DNA of 64,000 bases from Phaeotremella fagi. Its lineage: Eukaryota; Basidiomycota; Tremellomycetes; Tremellales; Phaeotremellaceae. This document shows, piece by piece, positions 21,841-32,103 of the stretch. Every line of letters starts with the position of its first letter. Position 1 is the first letter of the stretch. The notes under the pieces were generated by a model. That model saw nothing but the letters and a program-made list of their open reading frames with translations. It made no database searches and was not told the origin of the DNA. Location of the stretch: NCBI GenBank assembly GCA_001599715.1, contig BCHU01000007.1:1121586-1185585 (forward strand), written 5' to 3'. The position numbers and the translations under genes are program-made.

Positions 21841-23822
21841 ATGGCGAATATATTTGAGTTTTCCGGCGTAACCGAGAATTCAACGACGCTTGATGGACCT
21901 GATGAGGGGTTGAATTCGATCTTTGAACCCACAATACCTGTCGTCGCCATCACTGGAAGTCACTCAAATCCGAACTCGACTGTAGGAATAACAAATACTA
22001 CAACGCTCTCGACACCTTTAGGTACAGCAACGACGACAACGGTAACAACGACCACCACCACCACCAACAACACCACTCCAACCATACCGACAACGACACC
22101 GCCACAAACTGTAGCAGAAACCACTCCAGTTGAAACGACCGCAACGAACAAGTGGGTAGTATCTTGTTGATTGTTTATATAATTATCTGACAGATATTGT
22201 AGTGGCAATCACAACTTCCCAAGTTCCAACGACACTTCTCCTACAACAGAGCAACAAACCACTCCTGACTCCACGGATCAACCAACCCCCTCCCCCGTTC
22301 TCCCTTCCACAGCGTCCACTGCTCAAACAACACCTGATCAAGCGACTACTGCAGTCTCTAATACTCCTGCTTTGAACAATTTGCTTGGAGGCGATGTTCA
22401 ATCTACAACCACTACATTTACGACCACTACTTTAACACCTTCTGAAACGGATAGTGAGGCCACTGCAACTGCCAACCTCGTCGATTCTCCAGCTTCATCG
22501 ACGGATACGGTCCCTACAACATCTAGTGTCAGTACGATTTCAAGTAATACCAAGAATATAGAAGACGGTGCTACTAAGACTATGAGCACTAGTGAGTTCA
22601 ATCGACAACATCAAACCGCATAAACGAATTAACTGATTTTCTAAGTTTCACCAGCTGCAACTGCCCCACCTCCAGGGAACACGACCTCACCATCAGTACC
22701 AGTGGAAACCCCTGGTCTCGCTTCACCCACACTAACTTTGAACGCAACAACCTCTTCTGGAGCTCAGAACGGTACAAGTGCGAATGGTACCCAAGGTCTT
22801 TCTGGAATTGCTCAAGCCGATAATTCATCAGGAGGAACATCGGAAGGAAATAAATTAGATTCATTGGCTATTGTCGGTAAGTGACTCTCACTTCGACCAT
22901 CAACCTATATTTATTCATTCGAACAGGTGTTGTTGGTGGAATACTAGTGACATTGGTACTCATTTATCTTGGTTGGTATCAATGGGTGAGTGGATTGATG
23001 AATGACAAGATCCCAGTGTCAAACTGACGCACCCAACCACAGAGGAAAAGAAATAAAGAGAAAACATCCAAAAACATTGAATCTAAATGGTTTGAGAATG
23101 AGAAATACACGTTCAGCACTAAAAAACGATACAAATCTACCAAAACCGTTCATTCAGGCTACGATTTTTCGGATGAGCCAGTCTCAATTCGACAGAAACA
23201 ACGAATGGGGGGCTATCGTGATCCCTACGAAAGAAGTGAATCGGATTTACAGACTTGGTATACGGATCCTAATGTTGAGAGGGAAATTGCTGAACAGATA
23301 GCTAGGAAATCTGGGGTCAACTCTTTGGGTGTCTCCGATGATGGGGTTATGACAGTTATCGGTGAACATCTTGAGAGGTTTGGTTCAAAGGTTATCGATT
23401 CTCCTGAAGATGGTAGTTTCTCACCTGTGAAACAGGCTGAACATCAAAACGGAATGGTTCAACAAACTCCTTCTAGACCGATTACTGAATCAGAGGCTTT
23501 TGGTTTCGATGAATATTGTAGTAATTTCGGTGACACCCCTCGACCGGATCTTGAACCTGAAGAATTCCTGAATGATCACAGTAACACAATGTATGAACCG
23601 GCAACATCGACGTTGCTACCCTGGCTAGGTAGTCAGCAACAACTACAGCCACCTGTTCCTTCATTCACTAAACAAGTCACAGATGGAGAGGGAGAGGTTT
23701 GGGTTGGAAATGGAAATCGACATCTGGAGCCTGCAGTTGATAAACGATCGCCACCGGTACCACTGATGGCTATGACTCCTGTCGGACATCATACCCAAAT
23801 CGAGAATCCAGGGTTTAGATAG
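21841..23822 (+). CDS. Thr/Ser-rich single-pass membrane protein (mucin-like)
   Basis: Five exons. The first about 300 residues are dominated by Thr, Ser, Pro and Asn (for example TTTTVTTTTTTTNNTTP), with many potential O- and N-glycosylation sites. One strong membrane span follows (LAIVGVVGGILVTLVLIYLG), then a basic stop-transfer stretch (WRKRNKEKTSK). The cytoplasmic tail of about 260 residues is rich in charged and Pro residues and ends IENPGFR. This is the plan of a cell-surface sensor or adhesin such as Msb2 or the Wsc proteins. However, I see no cleavable signal peptide at the N-terminus (MANIFEFSGVTENS), and no Cys-rich WSC domain. The single span would have to act as an N-out anchor, or the true start lies elsewhere. 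Family not assigned. Confidence 0.75.
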
Positions 23823-23931
23823 ATTCATACATGTACAGTAGTATAGTTAGTATAATGTAAATCAAGATGCATACGAGATGAAAGACGAATTCCACCATCT
23901 GTTCAAAGAGGTTGCCACTTGTCTTATCAAA

Positions 23932-23939
23932 TTACGTAA
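23932..23939. promoter_or_regulatory. Palindromic TTACGTAA bZIP-type site
   Basis: A perfect 8-bp palindrome of the Yap/bZIP type, 115 bp before the MAK21 start. A half-related attacgtgt follows at about 23965. Its function here is unknown, and sites this short can occur by chance. Confidence 0.3.
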
Positions 23940-24053
23940 CTTGTTACTTGGTAATTTCTCCTAATTACGTGTACATTAAATTTTGATAATTATTTCAGAT
24001 TGAATGAGTTTCCAGCGATTTCATATCATTTCAACTAAAAACTATACTCAAAG

Positions 24054-27000
24054 ATGGCTCCAAGACAGTCCACAAAAAGAGGTAGAAAACCACCTCCAGA
24101 TTATACAGCTCCTGTAGCATCAACTTCCAAAGCTACAGTGGAGAAATCTACGTCCAACGGTATAAGTGAAAAACTTCGACAGGCTGTTAAAGATTTAGGC
24201 GGTGATGATGAAGATCTTGAGTTGATCACTGGAGTGGACGATGATGATGAGAATGAAGCTGTTCCTAGTAAAGTGTCTAGTGGGGGGTCTGATGAGGTAT
24301 GTCAGCTGCAGAAGTAATCTCTTGTTACTGATGAGCTGATTACATTTTTAGAAATCTATACGGAAAGCTTTAGGTGATTTCATGAAGGGTCTTGATTTTG
24401 GATCCGTTGCTCCAGTCGCTGCTGAGAGTGATGACGAGGTCAACGAAGATGACGATGACGAGAGCGAGGATGATGACGAGGATGAAGAGGACGAAGATGC
24501 TGAAGAGGAAGTGGAAGAGGAAGATGGAGCACATGATGAGGATGTTGATGATGAGGACGAGGATGAGGATGAGGACGAACAGGAGGAAGATGAGGAGGAG
24601 GACGAGGAAGAAGTTGCATTCGTCCCTCCTACCAAAATAGCACAAGTTGTCAAGCCGAAACAAGTGGCTCCACCAGAAGATCCACCAATGGTCTTCAAGT
24701 CAGGACTTCAAGCTCAACCAGATGCCAGTGGATCGGTGAGTTCAACCTGCAAAGCATGATAACTCCTACTAACACTCAATCTCATCAGAACGTCCCCGCA
24801 GCACCAGTTTGGACAACCTTGACTCCAGAACTTGCACCCCTAACATCCCCACTTCCAGAATTGAATCCCATGACCTTCGCCTCCCTTCGTTCAAGAGCTA
24901 CAAGATTATTCGAAGCTCTCCCCCAACTCCAACGTTCAGGTTCCTCATCCGACGCAACCTTCATTTCCCAAATTCTATCATCAGGTACCCACCAAGATAA
25001 ACTATCAGCCTTGATTCTGTTAGTTCGTGAAAGTCCTGTTCACGCTGTGAAAGAATTAGAAAGATTACGTTCGATGGCTGGTTGGAAAGATGATGGGACT
25101 GTTGGTGGTGGTGGAGGAAGGGATGAGAGAGTTGCTGTTATGCGTGCTTTGGCCGATTGGTGGGTTACGGGTGGTGGTAAAGAATCTGGAAAACTCAGGT
25201 GTGTCTTTTAGGGTCCGTTATAGCATTTCCACTAATCATTGATGACACAGATATTTCGCCGATCAACCTCTCTTGGCTCATCCTGGAATCACGGATCGTC
25301 ATTTGTTGTTATATGCTTTTGAAGATTTCTTGAAGAAATGGTTCTTCAACTTGCTACAGGTTTTGGAGGTAGGTTATTTGATCCATCAGTCGTAAACGTA
25401 TGTTAATCTGGCATAGGCTTTATCGCACGACACCCTTCCCTTCGTCCGTACTCAAGCCCTGAATATGACATTCCAACTTCTATCTGGGAACGCAGAACAG
25501 GAGCAGAATCTTCTCAGATTAGGTGTCAACAAACTCGTAAGTCCATATACCTTGTTTCTCGCACTATTGCTGATCTCATCTCAAGGGTGATACCGATCGA
25601 GCTGTAGCTTCCAAAGCTTCACATCACATACTCCAACTCCTTCAATCTCATCCAGCTATGAAAGCTGTCGTCGCTCGTGAAGTCTCGTCTTTGGTACTCA
25701 AACCTCCTCAAGCTGTCGTAGAAGAGAAAAGTCGTCATGTCAAATTTGACAATAAAGGGAAACCAACAGCCGCAGCTAAGATCGATACAACAGGTCACGG
25801 GAGGTACTACGGTTTAATAACTCTGAATCAAATCACTCTCACCAGCAAGGATAGAGACGTTGCAGGTCGATTGGTTGAGGTTTACTTTGAAGTCTTTAGA
25901 GAAATTCTTGGTGATGGATCTGGACCTGAAGAGGAAGGTGTTGAAGGTGAAGGGATCGAGAAGGTTGTTGGGAAAGTTGATAAATGGAGAGGTAGACGGA
26001 AGGGTTCCAAACCCAGAGGTGGAAGGAAGAGTGCTATGGAGAATGAAGAATTGGTCGAAACAGGGGATGCTAAGATGGTAGCTGCAGTCTTGACAGGTGT
26101 CAATCGTGTATTACCTTTTGCTAAACTTGATGATGATGCGTGAGTAAACAAACAAACAATGAATGTAGTACAAACTGAACATTCTACAGTTTCACAAAAT
26201 ACATGGACACGTTATTCAAAATCACTCATGCGGGAACATTCAACACTTCAATTCAAGCTTTAGTCCTCATCTTCCAAGTCTGTCAATCAAGACAAGCAGT
26301 TTCCGACAGATTCTATCGAACACTTTACGAATCACTGTTTGATGGTAGATTGATAACTTCATCAAAACAAGCCATGTATTTGAATCTGTTGTTCAAAGCT
26401 TTAAAGGTCGACACGAGTTTACCGAGAGTTATGGCATTCATCAAAAGATTGTTACAAATGCTTGGAATGCATCAGCCTCCGTTCATCTGTGGTGCTTTGT
26501 ATCTTTTAGGGGAAGTGAGTGGTTTCAAGTTTATACTCAAGGATGTGTTTGCTGATGACCGGATTGTTTTTAGCTTTTCACAGCGACACCTGGATTGAAG
26601 CGAATGCTGATCGAACCTGAAGATGATGATCAGGAACATTTTGTTGACGCTCCTGAAGACGGTGAGGCTGCACCAGTTGGTGAAAGTTCTCGAAGCAAGA
26701 GTAATGGAAAGGAATACGATGGAAGGAAACGAGAACCTCAATTCGCCAATGCTGACTCCAGCTGTCTTTGGGAATTGGTAAGTAAAACCTAGAAAGCTTT
26801 TGATTGATCACTGATCTCCATTAGACTCCATTCTTGAACCATTTCCATCCATCAGTTTCACTTCAAGCATCCCAACTTCTCCTTTCTCTACCATTAAAAG
26901 GCTCCCCCGATATCTCCCTAAACACATTAATCTCTTTCCTAGATAAATTCGTCTACAGAAATCCTAAAAAACAACTCCAACCTAAAGGAGCATCGATCAT

Positions 27001-27911
27001 GCAACCTTCAGCTGTTACCGATAAATCTGGTATGTTGGTCAACAACAAGGGAGCGAAAATGGATGGATCAGCTGGTTATGTCAACAGTGAAAAATTCTGG
27101 AGATTGAAATTGGAGGAAGTCCCTGTTGAGCAGTTGTTCTTCCATCGATTCTTTTCTAGTCGATTGGCTGGACAGGAGAGTAGACGTAAGAAAGGGAAGA
27201 AGGTTGAGGAGAGTGATGAAGAGGAAGAAGTTGATGTTGAGGTAGATGGTGAGGGCGACGACGACGACGACGAGGAGGAGGAGGAAGACGAAGACGAAGA
27301 AAGTGATGAAGCTGAGGGAGAGGAGGTTGGAGCTGATGAGAGTGAGAGTGATCCTGAGGAAGCTGAGATTTGGAAGGTGCGTATTTTGATCGAGTGTTTT
27401 CTATTTGAGAATGAGACTGACTGGAATACAGGCTATGAAAGCTAGCATGCCGTCTGCTAACGATGACATGGGTCTCAGCGAGGATGAAGATGAAGACGAC
27501 GACGACGATGATTTGGAAATAGATGATGACGAAGTTGACGACGATGGTGAGGAAGAAGAGGAAGAGGATGATGAGGACGAGGACGAGGACGAAGAAAGCG
27601 ACTCAGAACCTGAGCCAACGAAAACGAAAACTAAATCCAAGAAATCTCATCAAATTGAATCAGATTCCGAATCCGACGAAGGCTTCCCAACATTCGACGA
27701 AGACGATGACGATCTCCTCTCACTAGACGAGATGCCAGATATCGTGTTAACCGGTGAACCAGAGGAGGAGAGCGAGGACGAAGTGATAGCTGGGAAACGT
27801 AAGAGGAAAGAGGAGAGGAAGGAACGTAAGAAGAAAAGGAGGGAGGCTCCTGTTTTCGGATCTTATGAGGATTATGCGGCTCTTATTGAGGGTGCTGAAC
27901 AGGAGGAGTAA
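24054..27911 (+). CDS. MAK21: Ribosome biogenesis protein Mak21/Noc1 (CBF/Mak21 family)
   Basis: Multi-exon gene encoding roughly 1,000 aa. Noc1 pairs with Noc2 in the nucleolus and helps to assemble and export pre-60S particles. Visible order: a basic N-terminus ([16 protein letters not shown]), a long acidic run encoded at about 24420-24610, a HEAT-like helical region ([18 protein letters not shown]), and the CBF/Mak21 core with [37 protein letters not shown]-like [18 protein letters not shown] and [15 protein letters not shown] conserved [13 protein letters not shown] and [12 protein letters not shown] follow, and the C-terminal third holds two more acidic tracts (27250-27360 and 27480-27600) and ends [12 protein letters not shown]. 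The acidic tracts give long serine-coding frames on the opposite strand, which are artefacts. It is convergent with the PL14-like gene. Confidence 0.94.
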
Positions 27912-28061
27912 GGGTGGTGAATTGACATGTTATATATGCATTGATATCTACGAAAATAAACATGAATCGATATTTCAACAGTTGCAATACAGATCATCTA
28001 CAGACATCACCAGGATGTCTACTATTAAAAACAAATTTAAATCAAGAAAGACAGTTAAAAC

Positions 28062-29531
28062 CTAAGCTAGGACAGCTAACGACCAGTCCTTGAACCAGAC
28101 ATGTTGATCGGTTGGACTAGCCCATGTTGAATCACTTCCACCAAAGAACGTTTGGGCCATGATCCCATAGATTTTCGTGTCACTTTCAACTGAAATCTGT
28201 AATCCTGATAAATTGAGGATGGAGACGCCGTTAACGAACAGTTCTTGTTCACCGTTTGAGGAACCGTAATCGTTAAGTTTTAATCTTTGGGCTACGGTCG
28301 TCCATTCTCCGGTTGTCCATTGGTAGGCACCTCTTCCGACTGGATTGACGTTTTGGCGTCAGTTGGATCTTTGGATAAGTTCGTAGGGTCAACTCACTGG
28401 AATCTCCATAGACGGTATCACAGATTGAATAAGGTGGTGTTGAACAATAACTACCACCTTGTTGGATACTTGTTGGATAGTAGTTGTAGAATTCTCCAGC
28501 ACCGTCAGTTCTCCACATCAATCTCGCACTGAAACAATAATCTCTATCATTTTGTCGACCCCCCGAACAACTTTTAGCTTCAGCCAAAGAAGTTCCACCG
28601 TATCTAATTGAGGGCACAAAATGTTAGTGGAGTTCGAGTCTAACGGTCAGATGGGATACGTACAATCCAGGCATTTTACCACCTTTAACGAAATTGAATC
28701 CATCAGGGAAGAACGCTGAATAGGAGAACAAAACTTCTTTGGCTCCTTCGACCAAGACACCGTTATGACTTCCTTCAGTGTAGAATGAATACCCTGCTCC
28801 AGTAGATGAAGAATATTGGAAAGTACCAGCGGGGAAATTGGCCACTAAGGCTGAAGTTCCGTCTGGTGCAGTTGATGTCGAAGGTAGAGTTCCAGCTGTG
28901 AGTGGTTTGAGAGCTCCGGTAACTGGGAGAGTGTTAGCTACAAGCTTATGTGTTATTCTGTAATAGCTGACCACTCACAAGATAAAGCGTTACTGGAATC
29001 TGTACATGTTGTCCAATCCGCTGTTCCATAGCCGACAGGGAAAAGTTGGGAGAGTTTTGAGAATGAATTTCCTGTCGTCGCTGACGAAGTGGAAACTGCT
29101 GAAGATGAAGTAGATGATGAAGATACGATAGCGACAGAAGATGACGAAGGGGTTGAAGATGATGAGGCGGGTGATGACGAAGAAGAAGACGATGATAGAG
29201 TACTAGCAACTAAAACTGCACCCGGCGCAGAAGAGCTAGCAGCAATAGAAGAACTGGAAGTACCAACGACAGAAGCGGGTATACAAGAATCTCTCTTCTT
29301 CTTTCTTCTGACCATCTTCATCCCTTCCTTTCCCTGTCCTCTGGCATTGATCCCAAACCCATGATTCTGATTAGCAGCTCGTTGATGATGTCTCTCTTGA
29401 CCTTGACGAACTTCAAACGATTGAGCTAGGGCTTCATAGATATCTTTTGAGGTATCTAAAGATTGGTCTGCTGAGGTAACTGCTAAGGTTGAGAGGAATG
29501 GGAGTAGAAGGAGGAGAGTTGATCGATGCAT
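28062..29531 (-). CDS. Secreted polysaccharide lyase, PL14-like, with Ser-rich linker
   Basis: Four or more exons. I chose the ATG at 29531 because it gives a clear signal peptide (MHRSTLLLLLPFLSTLAVTS); the frame runs further upstream but would bury it. A propeptide-like segment ends in MKMVRRKKKR (residues 71-80), a likely Kex2 site. A Ser/Ala-rich linker (about 91-165) follows. The catalytic domain begins at FPVGYGTADWTTC and shows the PL14 alginate/glucuronan lyase-like pattern: YSAFFPDGFNFVKGGKMPGL, then YGG, then DRDYCFSARLMWRTDG, and a late EQELFVNGVSIL and WFKDWSLAV. Such enzymes cut uronic-acid polymers by beta-elimination. The substrate here is unknown and could be self or host-plant uronan. 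It is probably secreted or wall-bound. Confidence 0.83.
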
Positions 29532-30088
29532 TTTTTTTGATTGTTGATTTGGTTGATTGATGGGGATTGAATTGAAGACGTGTTGTTTTGTGCTCTGCAC
29601 TGGGATCTCCTGGATGCCTTGTTGTCGTGAATGGGAGAAAGATAGGTAGTAGATGATAGACGATAGCTCTCAAAGCTGTCAAGAGAGATGTAAAAGGAGA
29701 AGAATAAGAAAGTATATGTTGAAGGACGAAAAAAGCAGTGAAAAAGAATCCAATTTCTGTAACGCGCCCAGGAACTCCTCCCTTTAAATCGATCAGGTAC
29801 AGTACCAAATCACGAGATGGCTGTTAAACCTTAATTTAACCACCACTTAATTTTACGGGAATGGCGATTAATTCATGGTAGAGTGGCACATGTGGCACGG
29901 GTCACGTTCAAGAAGTAGTGCTTGCAAGTCCTTTCATGCATTTCGGTAAATGAGTATTGTCCGTGATAGAATGGTCGTTGAAAGGAGACAACTTGTTCTT
30001 CCATCAGCTCACAGAAAGGGGACATGTCATTGCCACCTTGTTCTTACCTTCCTCTTCAACATTCATTTCGTCTACTGAACCTCAAATC
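29532..30088. other. Divergent intergenic region
   Basis: About 560 bp between the PL14-like gene and the first gene of the tandem pair. The frame of the latter is open upstream to about 29957 but contains no earlier ATG, so this stretch is taken as promoter and leader. Two inverted-looking tcatgg/ccatga and gtggcac repeats near 29875-29910 are short and may be chance. Confidence 0.4.
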
Positions 30089-30816
30089 ATGCGGGTTGAA
30101 ATCGAAGAATCAATTTCAGGGGACTCCTCCGAACACATGCTCACCGAGGATGAAGATGGTCCTTCTGAAGAACAGAACAATCTCACAACCATCGTCAGTC
30201 CACTTTCTCTACCTTTTTCATGCTACCAGAATACTGATTTCAGACGAAGGCGGAGGTCGGTGACCGTCTAAGGGATCTCGACATATCAGACGAAGAATCA
30301 GAGTATGAAGAAGAGGAAGACATCTCGCACTGGCCTGGGTTTTTCGGTCGTTTTGTAAGTGAACACTCCATGCAGACGTAAGGATCATCATAATTAATCC
30401 TATGACGAAGGGGTACATGAAACAATTCGACGACGATTTCATAAAGAAAGTTTGCGGTCCCGAGGTCTCAATAGACCAATATCAGCATACTGATTATTGT
30501 ACAAGATACGAAAAGTCAAGTGATCGTCTAATCTATATAGGGGAGGATCGCGCATACAAGGGAAGTTTCGGTTGCTTTGCTAAAGACGAATTCCTTTCGA
30601 ATAATTGGGATAGCTTTTATGAGAAACCAGAGAAGGTAAACACTGTTCATACATTGTAGAGTCATTGTTACTGACACACCGATGTTTTTCCATTATATAC
30701 GATAGCTTCATCCTTCACTATTTTCTTGTACCTGTCAGGAAGTTGGAGCGAAGGCTTATAAAGAAGCTACAGATGGAAAAGAAGGGATGTTTATTGGCAG
30801 CATGGCAGATCGATAA
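30089..30816 (+). CDS. Tandem pair gene A, unknown function
   Basis: Four exons (30089-30193, 30244-30354, 30411-30635, 30739-30816), all joined in phase 0, encode 172 aa. The start is the first in-frame ATG. The N-terminal 60 residues are acidic and disordered (EDEDGPSEEQNN, EYEEEEDISHW). Then come GFFGRF, MKQFDDDFIKKVCGP, YQHTDYCTRYEKSSDRLIYI and GCFAKDEFL. Each of these has a counterpart in the downstream gene at 31264-31862. Two Cys (in VCGP and DYCTR) are conserved between the copies, so a metal site or disulfide is possible. No signal peptide or membrane span is seen. I do not recognise the family. Confidence 0.75.
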
Positions 30817-31263
30817 TTTGCGTACTGAACTTCGATTTTCAAAGAAGTCTTGAATATTCTCTCATTTATGTATCATTGTGGCGATGAAAGGGGTTTACGC
30901 GAAAGGGGATCACGATCTTCGACTGTTCTCTAGGGTACAAGCACAGTAGCACATCCTCTACGTAGTACATTTGACCGTCGTCCGAGAAGCCAGAAGGCAA
31001 GTTTATCAGAAGTGAATGATAAGTGCTCGGGATAAATCCTTGAACCGACTCATTGCAATCACTGCTTTCATCACTCACAAGACCAAGGATCAAAACGTCA
31101 TTCCACCGAATGAAACTCCAGAAGTCTCCAATCAAAGGAGGGACCAACCCAGTGGTCTTCCATTGATATACAATACAAGAACAAGTTAATCTGAGTTTCT
31201 GTACTAACAACCATTTCTTCCAAGTATCCCATAATCAACCAAAGTATATCAAGTAAGAACGCA
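30817..31263. other. Spacer in tandem pair
   Basis: About 450 bp between the two paralogs. A 114-codon frame on the minus strand (30866-31210) is open but begins without an ATG, and I do not count it as a gene. The rest should hold the promoter of the second paralog. Confidence 0.4.
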
Positions 31264-31862
31264 ATGTCATCCGCAGATACCTCCCAATCAAAGGGAACGC
31301 CCTCAGAAACTGGTGGAGACTCAACGAGCTACAAGGTTCAAATAGATACTGAACCAAGCAGAGTCTCCCATTCATCAGCATTTTTTGGTCGTTTTGTGAG
31401 TTGATCTCCTGGTCTAAGTGATACAGATGAATTTAAATTTCGAACATCTAAACTAACGTATTGTTCACCTTGCGATTTAGGCTGTCCTAAAAAAGTTCGA
31501 CGATGATTTTTTGAAGACCGTCTGTGGTCCGAAAACATCCATCGACATGTATCCACACACCGATCAATGCACAAGAGAGAAAAAGAATTCTGATCGTTTG
31601 GTCTATGTTGGTGAGAGAGAGATATTCAAAGAGCATTTAACCTCTTTCTGCAAAAGCTCGTTCTTGATTTATAGGGATTGTAATGGTCAACCAGCGGTGA
31701 GCTGGAATGTTTTGTGATACTTTACTAACCCTTTAGGTCGATCCTTCCGAATTCTACTGCACTTGTTGGAGAATCGGGGAGAAGGCGTTTGAAGAGAGAT
31801 CAACCGCGTTTGAAGAGGCATCAGCGGCTTATGAAGAGACATCAGAGGAGGATGAATGGTAA
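31264..31862 (+). CDS. Tandem pair gene B, unknown function
   Basis: Three exons (31264-31395, 31481-31696, 31737-31862), phase 0, encode 157 aa. It is the paralog of the gene at 30089-30816: AFFGRF, then VLKKFDDDFLKTVCGP, then YPHTDQCTREKKNSDRLVYV, then SFCKSSFL. An intron interrupts both genes directly after GRF, which supports descent from one spliced ancestor. The C-terminus is a short repeat of an AFEE-type unit (FEERSTAFEEASAAYEETS), likely a helix. It lacks one N-terminal intron that gene A has. No known domain is recognised. Confidence 0.77.
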
Positions 31863-32103
31863 AATGTCAGAAATAGAAGGTGAAGAACGTGACAATCCGT
31901 TGATGCCTTCTTTTTTTATGATAGAGCGGTAGTTTGTAGTAGTGATAAAGTTCTGATGTATTGTTTTTGACCAAGACGCTTTGATAATGTATCATGTGTT
32001 ACAGCACTTTCATCAGCCATAAAAATGCGTAGGATACATTGTCAAAAGCCTTCAAACCATTTTCTATAAATCATTTGACGGCGATCAAAACTCCGTCAGC
32101 GTT

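Noticed and set aside
24348..24698. Long minus-strand frame of almost pure serine inside MAK21
   Set aside because: It is the reverse complement of an acidic GAT/GAG/GAC-rich coding tract; the same holds for the serine frame at 27401-27640.
30866..31210. 114-codon minus-strand frame between the two tandem paralogs
   Set aside because: It starts without an ATG, no upstream exon could be joined with confidence, and no motif is recognised.
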